Shown piece after piece: positions 47,817-59,363 of a stretch of DNA of 64,000 nucleotides. How positions within the stretch are numbered: position 1 is the first letter of the stretch; the number at the start of each line of letters is the position of its first letter. The stretch is from Lonicera japonica. Lineage: Eukaryota > Streptophyta > Magnoliopsida > Dipsacales > Caprifoliaceae. The stretch covers positions 67,461,159 through 67,525,158 of the forward strand of contig CM038467.1 of the NCBI GenBank assembly GCA_021464415.1, given 5' to 3'. The position numbers were made by a program, and so were the translations under genes. The notes below the pieces were generated by a model. That model did no database searches. It was not told the DNA's origin and saw only the letters and a list, made by a program, of their open reading frames with translations.

Positions 47817-50800
47817 CTGCAAATAACAAATACTCGATGCATTGGCAAATGATCCAGAAGGAAAAAAGGGAAAGAAAATTTGTCCATTAGTGTGCCAACA
47901 GTGGAAGAAATTATAGACGTACCTCATCATTCCATTTGACATTGTATTTGCGCTTCCTTTCATCTCTCTCTTCCCTCTTCCTTTCATCTTCCTGTCCATA
48001 TCAAAACAGACCAGTGTCAACAATATAACATATCAATCACTAGGATGATAACTAACACACCCTCAAAAAAAAAGAAATTCTAGCTCTCCCAACTACCATA
48101 AAAGTGCATATTTTTGATACAGTGCCTTTGGGAAATCGATTCCAAGGTTTGGAACTGTAATTCAGGTTAAAATTACCTCAACAATGTGTTTTTGGACACA
48201 CCATAAAAAATTCCAACCTTGAAATTGAAGTTCCAAGAAACACACTAAGGAGATTTAGGCGCTCGAAGGTTCCATTGGAGTGCTAACATCGTTTCTCAAA
48301 TGTCTATCATAAAGGTTCAAAGTGAGTTAAAAGCAAAGCGTAACTGAAATTTACCTTCTTAAGTGATAAAGCCAGTTTCTCCTGGTCCAGAACTAAATCC
48401 TCTGGTATATCAGTGCCCCAGGTAGCAAGTTGTTTCTCCTCAGTCATGGCAGGCACCTCTGGGTTACATCACAAAAGTGTGTCGGAATTCAAAATTAAAA
48501 CAACCAGATAAACTTAACATTGTACTGAAGGCCAGATTAAGGACATATGAAAAACAGCACTACAATCAGAAGATGCATATTATCCTATTTGAAAAAGATG
48601 ACACAAGAACCACCTGTGACAAGACTCTTTAAGAGAGTAATTATCAAAATTTTACCACAAAATAATGCAACTCATCACTTATCAAGCCATTTTGGCCAAA
48701 AAATAAACATTTTTAGACAACATACAGGTCCTATATTTGTTTTGACAATCTTGCTTTTAGCTTCTAAAGTGACTTCCAAAATATAATACTGAGTGATGGA
48801 AAAAACACCAAGGACCTGTTTGGTTGAAATTTTAAGTTAAGTTTTTGAATTGAATTTTTGGGAAGTATGAAAGTACGTTGAAAAGTTAATTTGGTTTTTG
48901 TTGGAATTTTTTTCATCCAATTAAAAAAACTCTTGAAAAAAACTCAAAAAATAGTCATAATGGATCTTATTTTATAGATCTTGATGAGTAAGTTTCAAAT
49001 ATATTTTTTATCTAATTCTAATTTTTGGATTTAAAGTTATGGTGTTTTAAAAATTTTATGAGAGAGAAAATTGTTAAGAACCATCTCTCCCAAAAGCTTA
49101 AGCTATTAGGAGAAGGAACCGCAATGAAAATCATGCTTAACACCCTCCCTCACGTGCAACCCCATACTTGCACGTGGAGAGCAGATAGATTGATGGATGG
49201 ATGTGTGCAACCCCATACTTGCACGTAGAGAGTAGGTTTTAATGGATGGGGGATGGGGGATGGAGGTGCCAAGGCTTGAACCTTGAACCTCCCAGAGAAT
49301 CAATGTTCTAAAAATCGTGAATCGGAAATCGATCGGCAAGGTGGGGAGTGGGGATTTTTCATTTTATCAGGGATTTATCGGGGATAAATCGGAAAAAATC
49401 GGATATGTACTGTTCACCATATAAATAATATATTATATAACAATATGCTAAATAAAACATAATAGTAGCAAAATGAACTTTAATATATTAATAGGAACAA
49501 AGTACCAAGCATATCACTCTTTTATATTCAAGGGGTAATGTGTATGAAGCGAAAGAGAGAACAGCCAAGTAATTGTTTTTGTGTTGTCTAAACCAAAAGT
49601 TAAGGCGAAACAAATTCGATTCCAAACCAGATCGTTGCTCTTTCTGCCCCAAGGTGTCAAATGGAAATCGTCCTAGGGTTTCGTCCACATCTGTTCTGCG
49701 CTTCTCTCTTTGTGCTGTATAGTTAGGGCTCGTCTATCACCCTTTATATACTCTCTCTCATCATGATTGAACAACAAGAGAAAAAGAACAGTCAGCCCAG
49801 AAGGTATTTCGAAATGCAGAAAAGGAAGTCATCAGACAGTTTATTCCAGCATCGTAGGAGAGTTTTCAGGTTTGAACATAAAGTATTCCTACTGAATATT
49901 GAAGATAATGGGTCTATGGTATTGATTAAAGAGATGAATCGTCTACGTACATACTCCATCAGGATTGATTTTGGTGGTGTGTACTGGTTAATGGAGGGCC
50001 TTAAGTCAGCTACACAGCAGTTCAAAGACAGGGTATTTTTCAGCAGATATCTCGCATCTTATGCCATTTTTACTTTGGAAAAGTATACCAATAAAAATGG
50101 TAGCTTCATCAGATTAATGGAGATCCATAAAGGAACTGTTACCAACATAGTTATTTTTCCGGCTGGTCCGAAGGGCAATGGTTGGTGTGGTTTAGCAGAC
50201 TCGATGCACAGTCTCCTCTTCTCATCTTCTAGTCCAAAAATGGTAGGCAACATTAAAGAAACCAAGACAACAACTGAAAAAGGGAGAGTTGAACCGGGGA
50301 GAAAAGTAGAGGGCTCTGTTTCATATGTTGATGCAGTAAAGAACAGTTTTCCAAAGAAAAGTCCTGTCAATTACATAAACAAACAAATGGGGAGACAACC
50401 AACAACAGAGGCTAAAGAGAGTCACACTATTGATTGGAAACGGGTTGTAGTGTGCACTAGAGAGAATTTATCGGACACATGGAATGGCATACAAAGTTCT
50501 TTGAATCGATTGTACAATACTAATTTCCAGCTGAAGCCTTTGTTGCCCAATAAAGCTATTCTCATTTGTGGCAGTGAAGAAGAAGCTGAAGTTTATGGCA
50601 AAAAAAATCTGGTTTTTTTGAGTGGGCCGTATGCTATTAGACTACATAGATGGGATGAAAAAGAGGTTTACCAACTTAGAAAGATTGCATGTACTGGGGG
50701 TTGGATTAATATTCATGGGTTACCAACTAACTGGTGGACAGAGAAAGTTTTTCAAGTCATAGGGGAAAGATGTGGCGGATTGCTCGAAGTCGATAATAGA

Positions 50801-53800
50801 ACAAAAAATTTTCAAAATCTGTTGATGGCTAGAATTAAGGTCAGAGGCAATAGTAATGGGTTTATACCTGCAACGATGATGATTTATACAGCGTCAGAGT
50901 CAGAATACTTTGCCGTTAATCTTGTCTCTACCTCAAAGCTTAAACTTGAAAGAAGAAAATTCAGTAGGAATTTGTCTAGCGGAGGATTGCAACCAATGAA
51001 TTTTCCGCCAGTGACAGAAGGGGAAGAGGAAGTGGTTTTAGAAAATTCCACATACAAGAATGAGATACTGCCACAAGATAAGAACATTTTGGAAAATCCA
51101 AGGTATTTGACCGATGTTGGGGAGATGCAAGAAATGGGTGAGGATCGACTGGATGAGGATGATTTTGACTACGAATCGTCATCTTTCGTGGATGATGTAT
51201 CATCAATGGGGACAGTTGTGGAGGAGTCTCAAGAGGAGTTGCTGGCAGAATTTTTTCACAGTCAATTGGAATCAGAGGAACAGTGTGAGAAGAATAACTT
51301 GGCTAGTATACAAGAGCATACTGGGGAGATTAACTCTATGTGCCCGATTGTTAGCGATCACATTGGCACCTCGCAGGACCACTCACTTTTGATGCCGAAG
51401 GAAGCCTCAGGTACACCTTCCAATATTTTTACACCTATTCATTCTGAGGCTAGGGATACTTGGGCTATAATTCCTTACGTACCAATTATTAATACTGTCT
51501 CTTCTTGTGAGGGCTTTGGGGGGGTAGATCCTATTTCTCGGCATCAAAAAAGGGTGTCTTTCCATGGGGGTTGTTCATCTAGAGGGAATAATTTGTGTTC
51601 CTTTGGGATTCCTATCAAAGTGCCTTTTGATATATCATTTACATTGTGTGATGTTGATAAGACTCCCGCTCATTATCCTTCGAACAAACCTGTGATATTA
51701 AGGGGTCCGAATTTTATGAGATAGAAGGGCATATAGAACCAAATCCACGGGATCCTATCCATTGTCATTCACCAATGGAACAAAATAGTGAGGGTAAGGG
51801 GAGGACAACAGAGGAAGGAGTTCTACGTGAGGAAGATTGGAGGAAATTTAGGGATTTACTGCTTGAGATGAATTTGGCCATTATTCCTATTCAAAAAAAG
51901 GAATATAAACCAAATCTTGTGTCGGGGAAAAAGGGAAGGAAGGGTCAAAGAGAACTTAAAAATTTAGCTTGTGGGATTAATTATGAGAGAGTCAGAGATT
52001 GTGAGAGGACAGGGGCTAGTAAGGGTTCCCAATGAAGATAATCTCATGGAATGTTAGGGGGTTGGGTTCGAGGAGTAAACGAGGGCTTATTAAAGAAATA
52101 ATTAGAAGAGAGAACCCAGACATAATTATTTTGCAAGAAACTAAAATAGGAATAGTAGATAGAAAGTTAGTTGGGGGAGTGTGGAGGGCTAGATTCATAG
52201 ATTGGGTCTCTCTCCCGGCCATAGGTAGATCAGGGGGTATCTTAATTGCTTGGGACGTGAGGTCGGTGTCTTTAATTGAGAGTATGATAGGTATTTTTTC
52301 GGTGTCGGTTAAATTTAAACCTAAGGAAGGAGATATTTGGTGGTTGTCTGGAGTTTACGGTCCTTGTAAAAAACGAGAAAGAAAAGAGTTTTGGGAGGAA
52401 CTTGCGGGGCTATATGGGTTGTGTGGGAATAGATGGGTCTTGGGCGGAGATTTTAATGTGGTTCGATATCCTTCGGAAAAATTAAATGCCTCGGGAATCA
52501 CAAGAAGTATGAAAGATTTTGACGAGTTCATAAATGATACGGAGCTTAGGGATATTCCCCTGTATAATTCTCGTTACACTTGGTCGAACTTAAGGGAGAA
52601 TCTAGTGTGCTCAAGATTAGATCGGTTTCTTTTCTCGTGTGACTGGGGTGATTCCCATACCCACGTTAAGCAAGAAGCGCTTGTGAGGATAGTGTCGGAT
52701 CATTGTCCAATTGTTCTAGACACTACTCCTGTCAAGTGGGGTCCCACTCCTTTTAGATTTGAAAATATGTGGTTAGAACACCGAGAATTCAAAGAAAGTT
52801 TTAATCTGTGGTGGGAGAGTGAGGAAGTTGATGGATGGGAGGGATATAAATTTATGTCCAAATTGGGAAGTGTAAAGCGAAAATTAAAAGATTGGAATAA
52901 GGAAATCTTTGGAGACATCAGGACGGAAAAGGGGGCAATCTTGAGAAGGCTTAAGATTATTGATGAGGAGGAAAGAGGAGTTCTAAATCAAAACCGTAGA
53001 GAAGAGAGAAATGTCTTGAAAATCCGGGTGAGTGACTTGATAAGAAAGGAAAAGATTTCTTGGAATCAAAAGACTAAGGTAAAATGGATTAAAGAATGGG
53101 ACAACAACTCCAAATTATTCCATAGGATTGCAAGTGGCAGGAGAGTGAATAACTGTTTGAATAAGTTAGAATTGGAGGATGGTAGCGTAGTTGAAGATAG
53201 GGAACATATTAAGGGGGAAGTGCTTCGATTTTTTGCATAATTGTATTCTAGGAAAGAGGGCGGGAGATTTGGAGTAGAAGGTCTAGATCTTTGCCCATTG
53301 GATAATGATAAAATAAATTGGTTAGAAAGACCTTTTAGTGAGGATGAAATCAAAAAAGCTGTGTGGGAATGCAATGGGGATAAATCTCCAGGGCCGGACG
53401 GGTTCACTCTCAAAGTCTTTTAGATCTGCTGGGATTCGATTAGAATGAATTTAATGAAAGTCTTTAATGAGTTCCATGAGAGGGGAATAGTAAATGCTAA
53501 AACAAATGAGACGTTTATTTGCCTTATTCCTAAAAAAGTGTGCCCGACAAAGGTGAGACTTTAGACCAATTAGTTTGGTAACATCTCTTTACAAAATCAT
53601 GGCTAAAGTTCTTGCATTGAGATTAAGAGAAGTGATTGGGTTCACTACATCTAAAAGTCAAGGTGCCTTTGTTAAGGGTAGGCAAATCCTCGATCTTTCT
53701 TTGATAGCCAATGAGGTAGTTGAGGAGGTGAAGAATAAAAAGCAGAAAGGGTTGGTGTTTAAAATTGACTTTGAAAAAGCATACGATCATGTAGATTGGG

Positions 53801-56800
53801 ACTTTTTGGATTTTGTGTTGGAGAGAAAGGGGTTTGGAGTTAGATGGAGAAAATGGATTGGAGGATGTTTGAATTCCGTAAATTTTTCAGTGATGATTAA
53901 TGGTAAACCGGAAGGTAATTTTAAAGCATCGAGGGGTTTAAGGCAAGGTGATCCCTTATCTCCTTTCCTTTTTATCCTTGTAGTTGATGTTCTAAGTCGT
54001 TTAATGGCTAGAGCGGAGGATTTTAATGTGATTGATCCATTGGAGGTCGGTAGGGATAAGGTCAAAATATCACATCTACAATTTGCAGATGATACCATAT
54101 TCTTTTTGCGAGGAGATGAGGCGAGGTTCCGTAAATTGGTGAATTTAGTCGAGTTTTTTGGTTTCATCTCCGGATTGAAGATTAATTTATCAAAGAGTGT
54201 GATCGTTGGAATCAACATAGAAGAAGAGAAGGTAGGTACTTTAGCAAGAGAAGTGGGTTGTGAAGTAGGGTCTTGGCCTCTAAGTTATTTAGGACTACCT
54301 TTAGGTGGTAACCCGTGTCACATCTCTTTTTGGAACCCGGTGATTGAGAGAGTGTCGAAGAGGCTTGATGGGTGGAGGAAAAATTGTCTCTCTAAAGGGG
54401 GAAGATTAACCTTAATCTCATCGGTGCTAGACAGCATTCCTATTTATTTCCTTTCCATTTTTAAACTTCCCCAAAAAGATTATTGAGAAAAGCATGAGAG
54501 ATTTTTTGTGGGAGGGGAGTGGGGAGGATAAGAGAGATCATTTGGTTAGCTGGGAGGAAGTGTCCAAACCAAAGTCTTTAGGTGGTTTGGGTATAGGTAA
54601 TTTAATGGTTAGGAATAGGGCCCTCCTTGGCAAGTGGCTTTGGAGATTCCCATTGGAAGATGATTCTTTATGGGTTTCTATCATTAAAAGTAAATATGGG
54701 CTCCAAAAAAATGGGTGGGATTCAAAAGTAAGGAGTGGTTTGTCTTATTGTAATCCATGGAAATTTATATCAAAAGGCCTTGATCTTTTTCTTCAAAATG
54801 TTCGTGTGAAAGTGGTTAGGGGGAATAGAGTGCGTTTTTGGGAGGAAACTTGGGTTGGAGATTATCCTTTTTCGGAACGTTTTCCTCGACTTTTTAACCT
54901 TTCTTCCTTGCATAATGTTTGTATAGAGTCCTTGGTGTCTAGGGATCCGTCAGGTTCTAATGTTTGGAATTTAGGTTTTCGTAGAAACCTTAATGATTTT
55001 GAACTTACAGAATTCGTTTCTCTTACGAACTTAATTGAAAATATTATGCTCCTTGATAATGGGTCAGATTATAGGGTATGGTTGGTCGATTCTTCGGGGC
55101 TTTTCTCTTGTCAATCCTTTTTCAAATATATTTTAGTTTCAAGGCCCTATGCTCAGAATGAAGACTGGAAATTTATTTGGAAGGACGGCATTCCTTCAAA
55201 AGTCAAAGTTTTAGTTTGGGTGGCTTTTAAGAGGAAGCTAAATACTTGTGATTTGCTACAAAAAAGGAGGCCTTCAATATGTTTATCTCCTCATTGGTGT
55301 GCTCTTTGTAAATCAGCAGGGGAGGATCTGGATCACCTGTTCCTTCATTGCTCTTTCACTTCTTTCATTTGGCAAAAAGTATTTTATACCTTTCAGGTGA
55401 TAGGTGCAGTTCCTCGGAGTTGGAGGGATTTTTCGAGAGTTGCGTGGTTCCCCTCGGGCAACAAGAAAAGGCTTAAATGGCTATGGAGATGTATTTTTAT
55501 GGCAGCAATGTGGTGTATTTGGCTGCAAAGAAATGCTCGCATTTTTGAAGATAAGGAATGCGATAAGGAAGGCATTTGGGATAGGGTGATTTATTTAGCA
55601 TCTTTGTGGGCGTCTCTTTCTAAGGAATTTTCAGGGTTGGGAGTTGACATCATTTCGCGGAACTGGGCGGAGATTTGTTTATATTAATTATCTTTAGCTT
55701 ATGATTCTCTGGCTGTTTTTTGTGTTTCGATTTTTAGAGCCTTAGTGGTGTTGTTTTAGTGGCGCTGGTGTGCTTGTGGGGTATCTGTAGGGGACATCTT
55801 GTCCCTTCTTCTGTAAACTTTTCTATTTTAATATAAATGGTTTCTTATCAAAAAAAAAAAAAAAAAAGTACCAAGCATGTAGAAACATAGTACATGCAAT
55901 ATTATAGCAATTAGATGCGGCTGAAGAAGAAGTCGTATTCATACTACACAAAATCGGATTAAAATTACTTGACAATTCGAAACAAAGCAGCAGATTGACA
56001 GAGAGAATTCGAAATTTGCAGCAAAGAGCAGCAGATAGCAGCAGAATGAAACAGAGCAGCAAAGATAGAGAATTCTATTCGAATTTTGAAAAAAAAAAAT
56101 ATCAAACGGAGCAGCACTGCAGCAGTCCAGCAGATAGCAGCAAAGAGCAACAGAATTTCTTTCAACAGAATTTCCTTATCGGAATCTTCAAATATCACAC
56201 CCTAATTTTTTTCAAATATCATCTTCTATATAGCAATTAAGTAATTAACCAAAAGGATAAATCAAACTGAAACAGAATTTCTAGAAAGAACTCAAACTTA
56301 TCATCATCATCTTCTACATCAATTAATACAAGGAAACAGCAAACCGTAATAGAATTTCAACAAATAACGCAAAGAATGTCAAACCCATAGTACCTTACTT
56401 GTCCTTCACTCGTCCAAACAGAGCAGGCAAGGCAGAGCGGCAAGTGTCGAGTGGGAGAGGGTGCGGCAGTCGACTGAGCAGGTGTCGAGTGGGAGAGGAA
56501 CGGCGAGTGAGAGATAGAGAGAGGTAAGCGAGGTTGAGGACGAGTGAGAGATAGAAAGAGGAGCTCGACGTCGGGTGTGAGAGAGAGAGAGGAACGGCGA
56601 CAGTGAGAGATAGAGAGAGGAACGGCGATGTGTGGGAGTCGTCGAGTGAGGAGAACGAATAGGGTTTGGGTTTGAAAAACGTTGTCGTTTGATTTGGCAA
56701 CATTAAAAAACAAACCATTCAATTTATCGCCGATCCTATTTATCGCTATTTATCGCGATTTATCGGCGATAAATTTCCGATTTATCCTCGTCCGATAAAT

Positions 56801-59363
56801 TGAACCGATCAAGCCAAATCCGATCGGCACACTGCCGATTCCCGATAAATCCCCGATTTATCGCCGATTTAAACCGATTTTTAGAACACTGCAGAGAATT
56901 AAGCTCTGGTACCATGGTAAGAACCATCTCTCCCAAAAGCTTAAGCTGTTAGGAGAAGGAACCGCAAAGAACATCATGCTTAACAAAAATAAAGTGAAGT
57001 GAATTTTGAGAAGTATGAAGTAAAGTTGACTTTTTGGTAGAAAACTAAAAATATGATTTTTAAAAATGAACCAAACAGGGGCTAACCTTCTGCAGCCTCT
57101 TTCCGAGCAATGTTTGCCTTCATGAGGTCTGCTGCAGCTTCGGCAGCTTCAATTCCGGCAATACCTGTACAATAGCTGTTTCTAATAAACTGCTTGCAGC
57201 ACTTATATCCCCACTGATGATCCTTCCACCATGAACCCCATACACTTGTGTGATTGTTTATGAAAACATCCTCCTCGTACTTGCTCTTTGGAAGGGCCAT
57301 CTCCTGCAATTAACATAATCCCCAGAAGTTAGATGCAGTAAATAAGAACCCTAAAAAATAAACAAAGGGCAGTGGTGCAGTCATACTTATTAAAAATATG
57401 AAAGGGTAACAAGATTCTCCAAGTCATTTGCTTAACTTTTGTGGGATAAGTATTGAATAATCGCAATGTCTCCACAAAAAAAACAATTTTCATGAGCATA
57501 AAATATTTACCTGGCCCTTTATGATCCTACCCGCACGATCATATTCAACTTCTCTTTCACTTTGTCCGAGTAACAGCTCTGCTGGAAGTGCATCGTCAGT
57601 GGCTGCATTGCCATACTTATCCATAATTGTCTCCTTCACTTGGGACTTCAATTTCTCCTTGTTGACTTTAAAATTTTTGTAAAGCAATTCAGCTTGGGAT
57701 GGAGCTGCTTGCATATGAACATCGTTTCCCTTTTCAAATGCTTCCCAAGCATGGATATTGAGCTGCTTAAACTCCAAAGCTTGACCACTCACTCTATTTT
57801 GATTATCTCCCTGAAATGCGAGCAAAACAATGAATCAGTACAACATATATAAAAGAAAGATCGAAATAAAGCATAACAGCCACAACAATGTCAAACCAGA
57901 ATGGATACTCACAGCATAGAACTTCTCATTTGGATCCATATCTGGAAGAGGATCCTCACGCATGGATCGGGTCTTGGGATCATAGTGAGCGGAGTTGACA
58001 TCAAGATTAAGAAGGTATTTTGCTGTGTCTTCTCGAATACGCAGGTTCCTGACAACAAAAAGATGCATCAATAGAAGTAGACACGTGATTGACAAAATAA
58101 CATTTCCAGACCAAGAAGCACAGCCGTTTTTGTAGTCGAGAAAAAAGAACCCCCTCTCTCTTTTTCCTCCACTTACAAGAATGGAAAATAGTGGACACTT
58201 AAACTGAATTCACAGGAAAAACTCACCTAACAGTTCCAGTGCTTCCACCACCAGTGGTACGCACACGCTTCTCAACCTTTGCGAAATCCATCTGTTTGCT
58301 CTCATCAACCTTGGCTTCATCTACCTTCAAGGCATCTTCATTTTCTTCACCATCACTATCTTCTCCATTTTGGTTATTGTTCTTTTCCTCTAACTTTTTA
58401 AGCTGCTGTTCCTTCAAGAATTTCCTTCTAGCTTCATCTCTAGCTTCATATCTTTCAATGACATGGGCATATGATGCTGCGTCGTATCCATTCCAACGAT
58501 CCCGTTTTCCATCATAATCAAGCTCAAAGGTCTCGATTTTCTCATCGGGCGCAATGTTTTTGCTTGTCCACTTCGCTCCCAATTTGCGGGGCCTTTCCAT
58601 ACATGACTTTGCATCATGTGTCATAGCTCCACAACTGTAGCGAGCACACAAAATTATTTAAACATAAATATTTCTTCATAATTAAGCAAGAGGAAAAAAA
58701 ATTATTTCAACAATTATGCAAGACACAAAACAGTCTTTCTCTCACTCACTCACACAAACACATGCGCACACGGATATCTTGCATTTTTCCTATAGTATAC
58801 CCAAACAACAGTGGTATCATTAACTTCTTCCAGTTTTAGAAGTGCATGTTGAATTGAATTCTCCACCCCCATTCCGAAACCCAACAAAATTAAAAAAACT
58901 GCATAATAGTTGGAAATTTCACATAAATAACACAGAAAGACAAGTGCACACGCAATGAGATACAGAAAGAAAGAAGGTAGTGTCACTTACTTCTCACATG
59001 CACCCTTTCTATACTTGTCAGCCTGATATATTTTGGCTCCTCTGTCATACCATGATTTCGTATAATTGGGGTCTGATTTCCATTTACGTTGATGTTTTAA
59101 ACTCTAGCGAAAAAACAAAACAGAAGTTTCAATATCAAATGTTTAAACTTTTAAAAACAAGTATATATGTTTCAAAATGCAGAAACTAACAAAACATACC
59201 GGTCTCTCAGCATTGAGATACCAAGGAGCAGATGACATATACTGAGGAATATGAGGATTGATTTCTTTTCCGTCCTCATCCACCTCAGCTGGTGCAAGCC
59301 CAGCCTTACGTGCTTCTTCCAATTCCATCTGCTTTCGATGGTCCTCCCTTGATTTAAATGCCA
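47739..59363 (-). CDS. SLU7: Pre-mRNA splicing factor SLU7 (first exon missing)
   Basis: SLU7 is a nuclear second-step splicing factor that helps choose the 3' splice site; the Arabidopsis orthologues are the SMP genes. Nine exons on the minus strand join through GT-AG introns with matching phases, giving about 529 residues, close to the roughly 535 of plant SLU7. Hallmarks are the N-terminal [17 protein letters not shown], the CCHC knuckle (Cys-x2-Cys-x4-His-x4-Cys) split between the second and third exons found, [15 protein letters not shown] and the C-terminal [19 protein letters not shown]. The first exon found starts at TG-GCA-TTT-AAA and needs one upstream base, so a tiny exon with the ATG lies further 5'. 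I found no suitable ATG between 59364 and 60369, so it may lie beyond the Gypsy element. Exons look intact. Confidence 0.93.
47923..47991 (-). CDS. SLU7: SLU7 exon, Arg/Lys/Glu-rich
   Basis: Reads [23 protein letters not shown], 23 codons, phase 0, between GGACAG and GTACGT. Confidence 0.93.
48355..48458 (-). CDS. SLU7: SLU7 exon after the giant intron
   Basis: After AACCCAG the frame gives [20 protein letters not shown] and ends LALSLKK before GTAAAT. The phase fits the exon ending at 57087 exactly. Confidence 0.9.
49763..52035 (+). pseudogene. LINE ORF1 (nucleic-acid-binding, DUF4283-type)
   Basis: The ATG at 49763 opens 653 codons to TAG at 51722. The region around residues 220-390 has the plant LINE ORF1 pattern ([37 protein letters not shown]), a DUF4283-like domain. 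No gag-type zinc knuckle was seen. The frame that becomes [13 protein letters not shown] just before 51722 stays open to 52035, so a small indel near 51705-51715 probably cut ORF1 early. With that frame ORF1 would be about 757 codons and its TGA (52033-52035) would overlap the ORF2 start as ATGA. Confidence 0.85.
52032..55687 (+). pseudogene. LINE ORF2: endonuclease, reverse transcriptase, zf-RVT
   Basis: Starts [18 protein letters not shown], an APE-type endonuclease with the Asn, LQETKIG Glu, YGP, GGDFNVV and SDHCPI motifs all present. The reverse transcriptase follows ([51 protein letters not shown] at about 54080-54095). The C-terminal zf-RVT is [18 protein letters not shown]. The frame is broken by TAA at 53238 (one base from CAA) and TAG at 53421, a one-base shift near 53562 and another in the A run near 54475. 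All domains are recognisable, so it is recently dead. Confidence 0.93.
56986..57086. other. SLU7: SLU7 intron tail next to the donor site
   Basis: Short unique intron DNA between the TRIM target duplication and the donor GTTAGC of the exon ending at 57087. Confidence 0.6.
57087..57303 (-). CDS. SLU7: SLU7 exon before the giant intron
   Basis: Reads [38 protein letters not shown] and ends EAAE plus one base before GTTAGC. The missing two bases of the Glu codon are supplied by the exon at 48458, 8.6 kb away. Confidence 0.92.
57511..57810 (-). CDS. SLU7: SLU7 exon, [12 protein letters not shown] segment
   Basis: Reads [20 protein letters not shown], continues with [17 protein letters not shown] and [18 protein letters not shown], and ends KGQ before GTAAAT. 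100 codons, phase 0. Confidence 0.95.
57913..58048 (-). CDS. SLU7: SLU7 exon, [15 protein letters not shown] segment
   Basis: Reads [20 protein letters not shown] through [18 protein letters not shown] before GTGAGT. 45 codons plus one split base. Confidence 0.95.
58227..58634 (-). CDS. SLU7: SLU7 exon, zinc knuckle to Lys/Glu-rich region
   Basis: Begins [20 protein letters not shown] after GCTACAG, completing the knuckle. A charged [19 protein letters not shown] stretch follows, then [16 protein letters not shown]. Phase matches both neighbours. Confidence 0.95.
58991..59103 (-). CDS. SLU7: SLU7 exon, first half of zinc knuckle
   Basis: Starts [20 protein letters not shown] after GCTAG and ends GACE plus two bases before GTAAGT. 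The first Cys of the CCHC knuckle is here. Confidence 0.93.
59200..59363 (-). CDS. SLU7: SLU7 exon (first one found), N-terminal domain
   Basis: Acceptor TTTCAG, then [20 protein letters not shown] through [17 protein letters not shown] to AERP and donor GTATGT. Phase 2 in, phase 0 out. Confidence 0.9.

Larger units (their letters stand above)
49513..55864 (+). mobile_element. LINE (L1-type) retrotransposon, nearly full length
   Basis: Flanked by the 14-bp TSD AAAGTACCAAGCAT (49499-49512 and 55865-55878) with a poly(A) tail at about 55850-55867. It carries ORF1, then ORF2 with APE endonuclease, reverse transcriptase and a C-terminal zinc-binding domain. It lies antisense to SLU7 inside the hAT-like element. 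The 5' boundary, set by the TSD, leaves about 250 bp of 5' untranslated region. Confidence 0.95.
49301..56891. mobile_element. hAT-like non-autonomous element containing a LINE
   Basis: Terminal inverted repeats CAATGTTCTAAAAATCG (left) and CAGTGTTCTAAAAATCG (right, inverted) differ at one base, and the 8-bp TSD CAGAGAAT flanks them (49293-49300, 56892-56899), as in hAT elements. Subterminal DNA is rich in CGATTTATCGG/CCGATAAATCG units. Without the LINE and its TSD it is about 1.2 kb. The right arm contains CAGCAG repeats (about 55985-56160) and a GAGAGATAGAGAGAGG tract (about 56510-56620). No transposase was seen. Confidence 0.9.
49072..56985 (-). mobile_element. TRIM in the SLU7 intron, interrupted by a hAT-like element
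   Basis: The left end TGTTAAGAACCATCTCTCCC and right end GCTTAACA are the terminal repeats of the TRIM family seen at 19273, in reverse orientation. Flanks repeat AAAAT at 49067-49071 and 56986-56990. Interior CACGTGCAAG units and the GGTACC-altered primer-binding site match the first copy. Without the nested insertions it is about 0.3 kb. Confidence 0.9.

Noticed and set aside
53787..54218. 143-codon minus-strand frame
   Set aside because: It is the antisense shadow of the LINE reverse transcriptase.
56357..56722. Ser/Leu/Pro-rich minus-strand frames
   Set aside because: They come from a GAGAGATAGAG repeat tract inside the hAT-like element.
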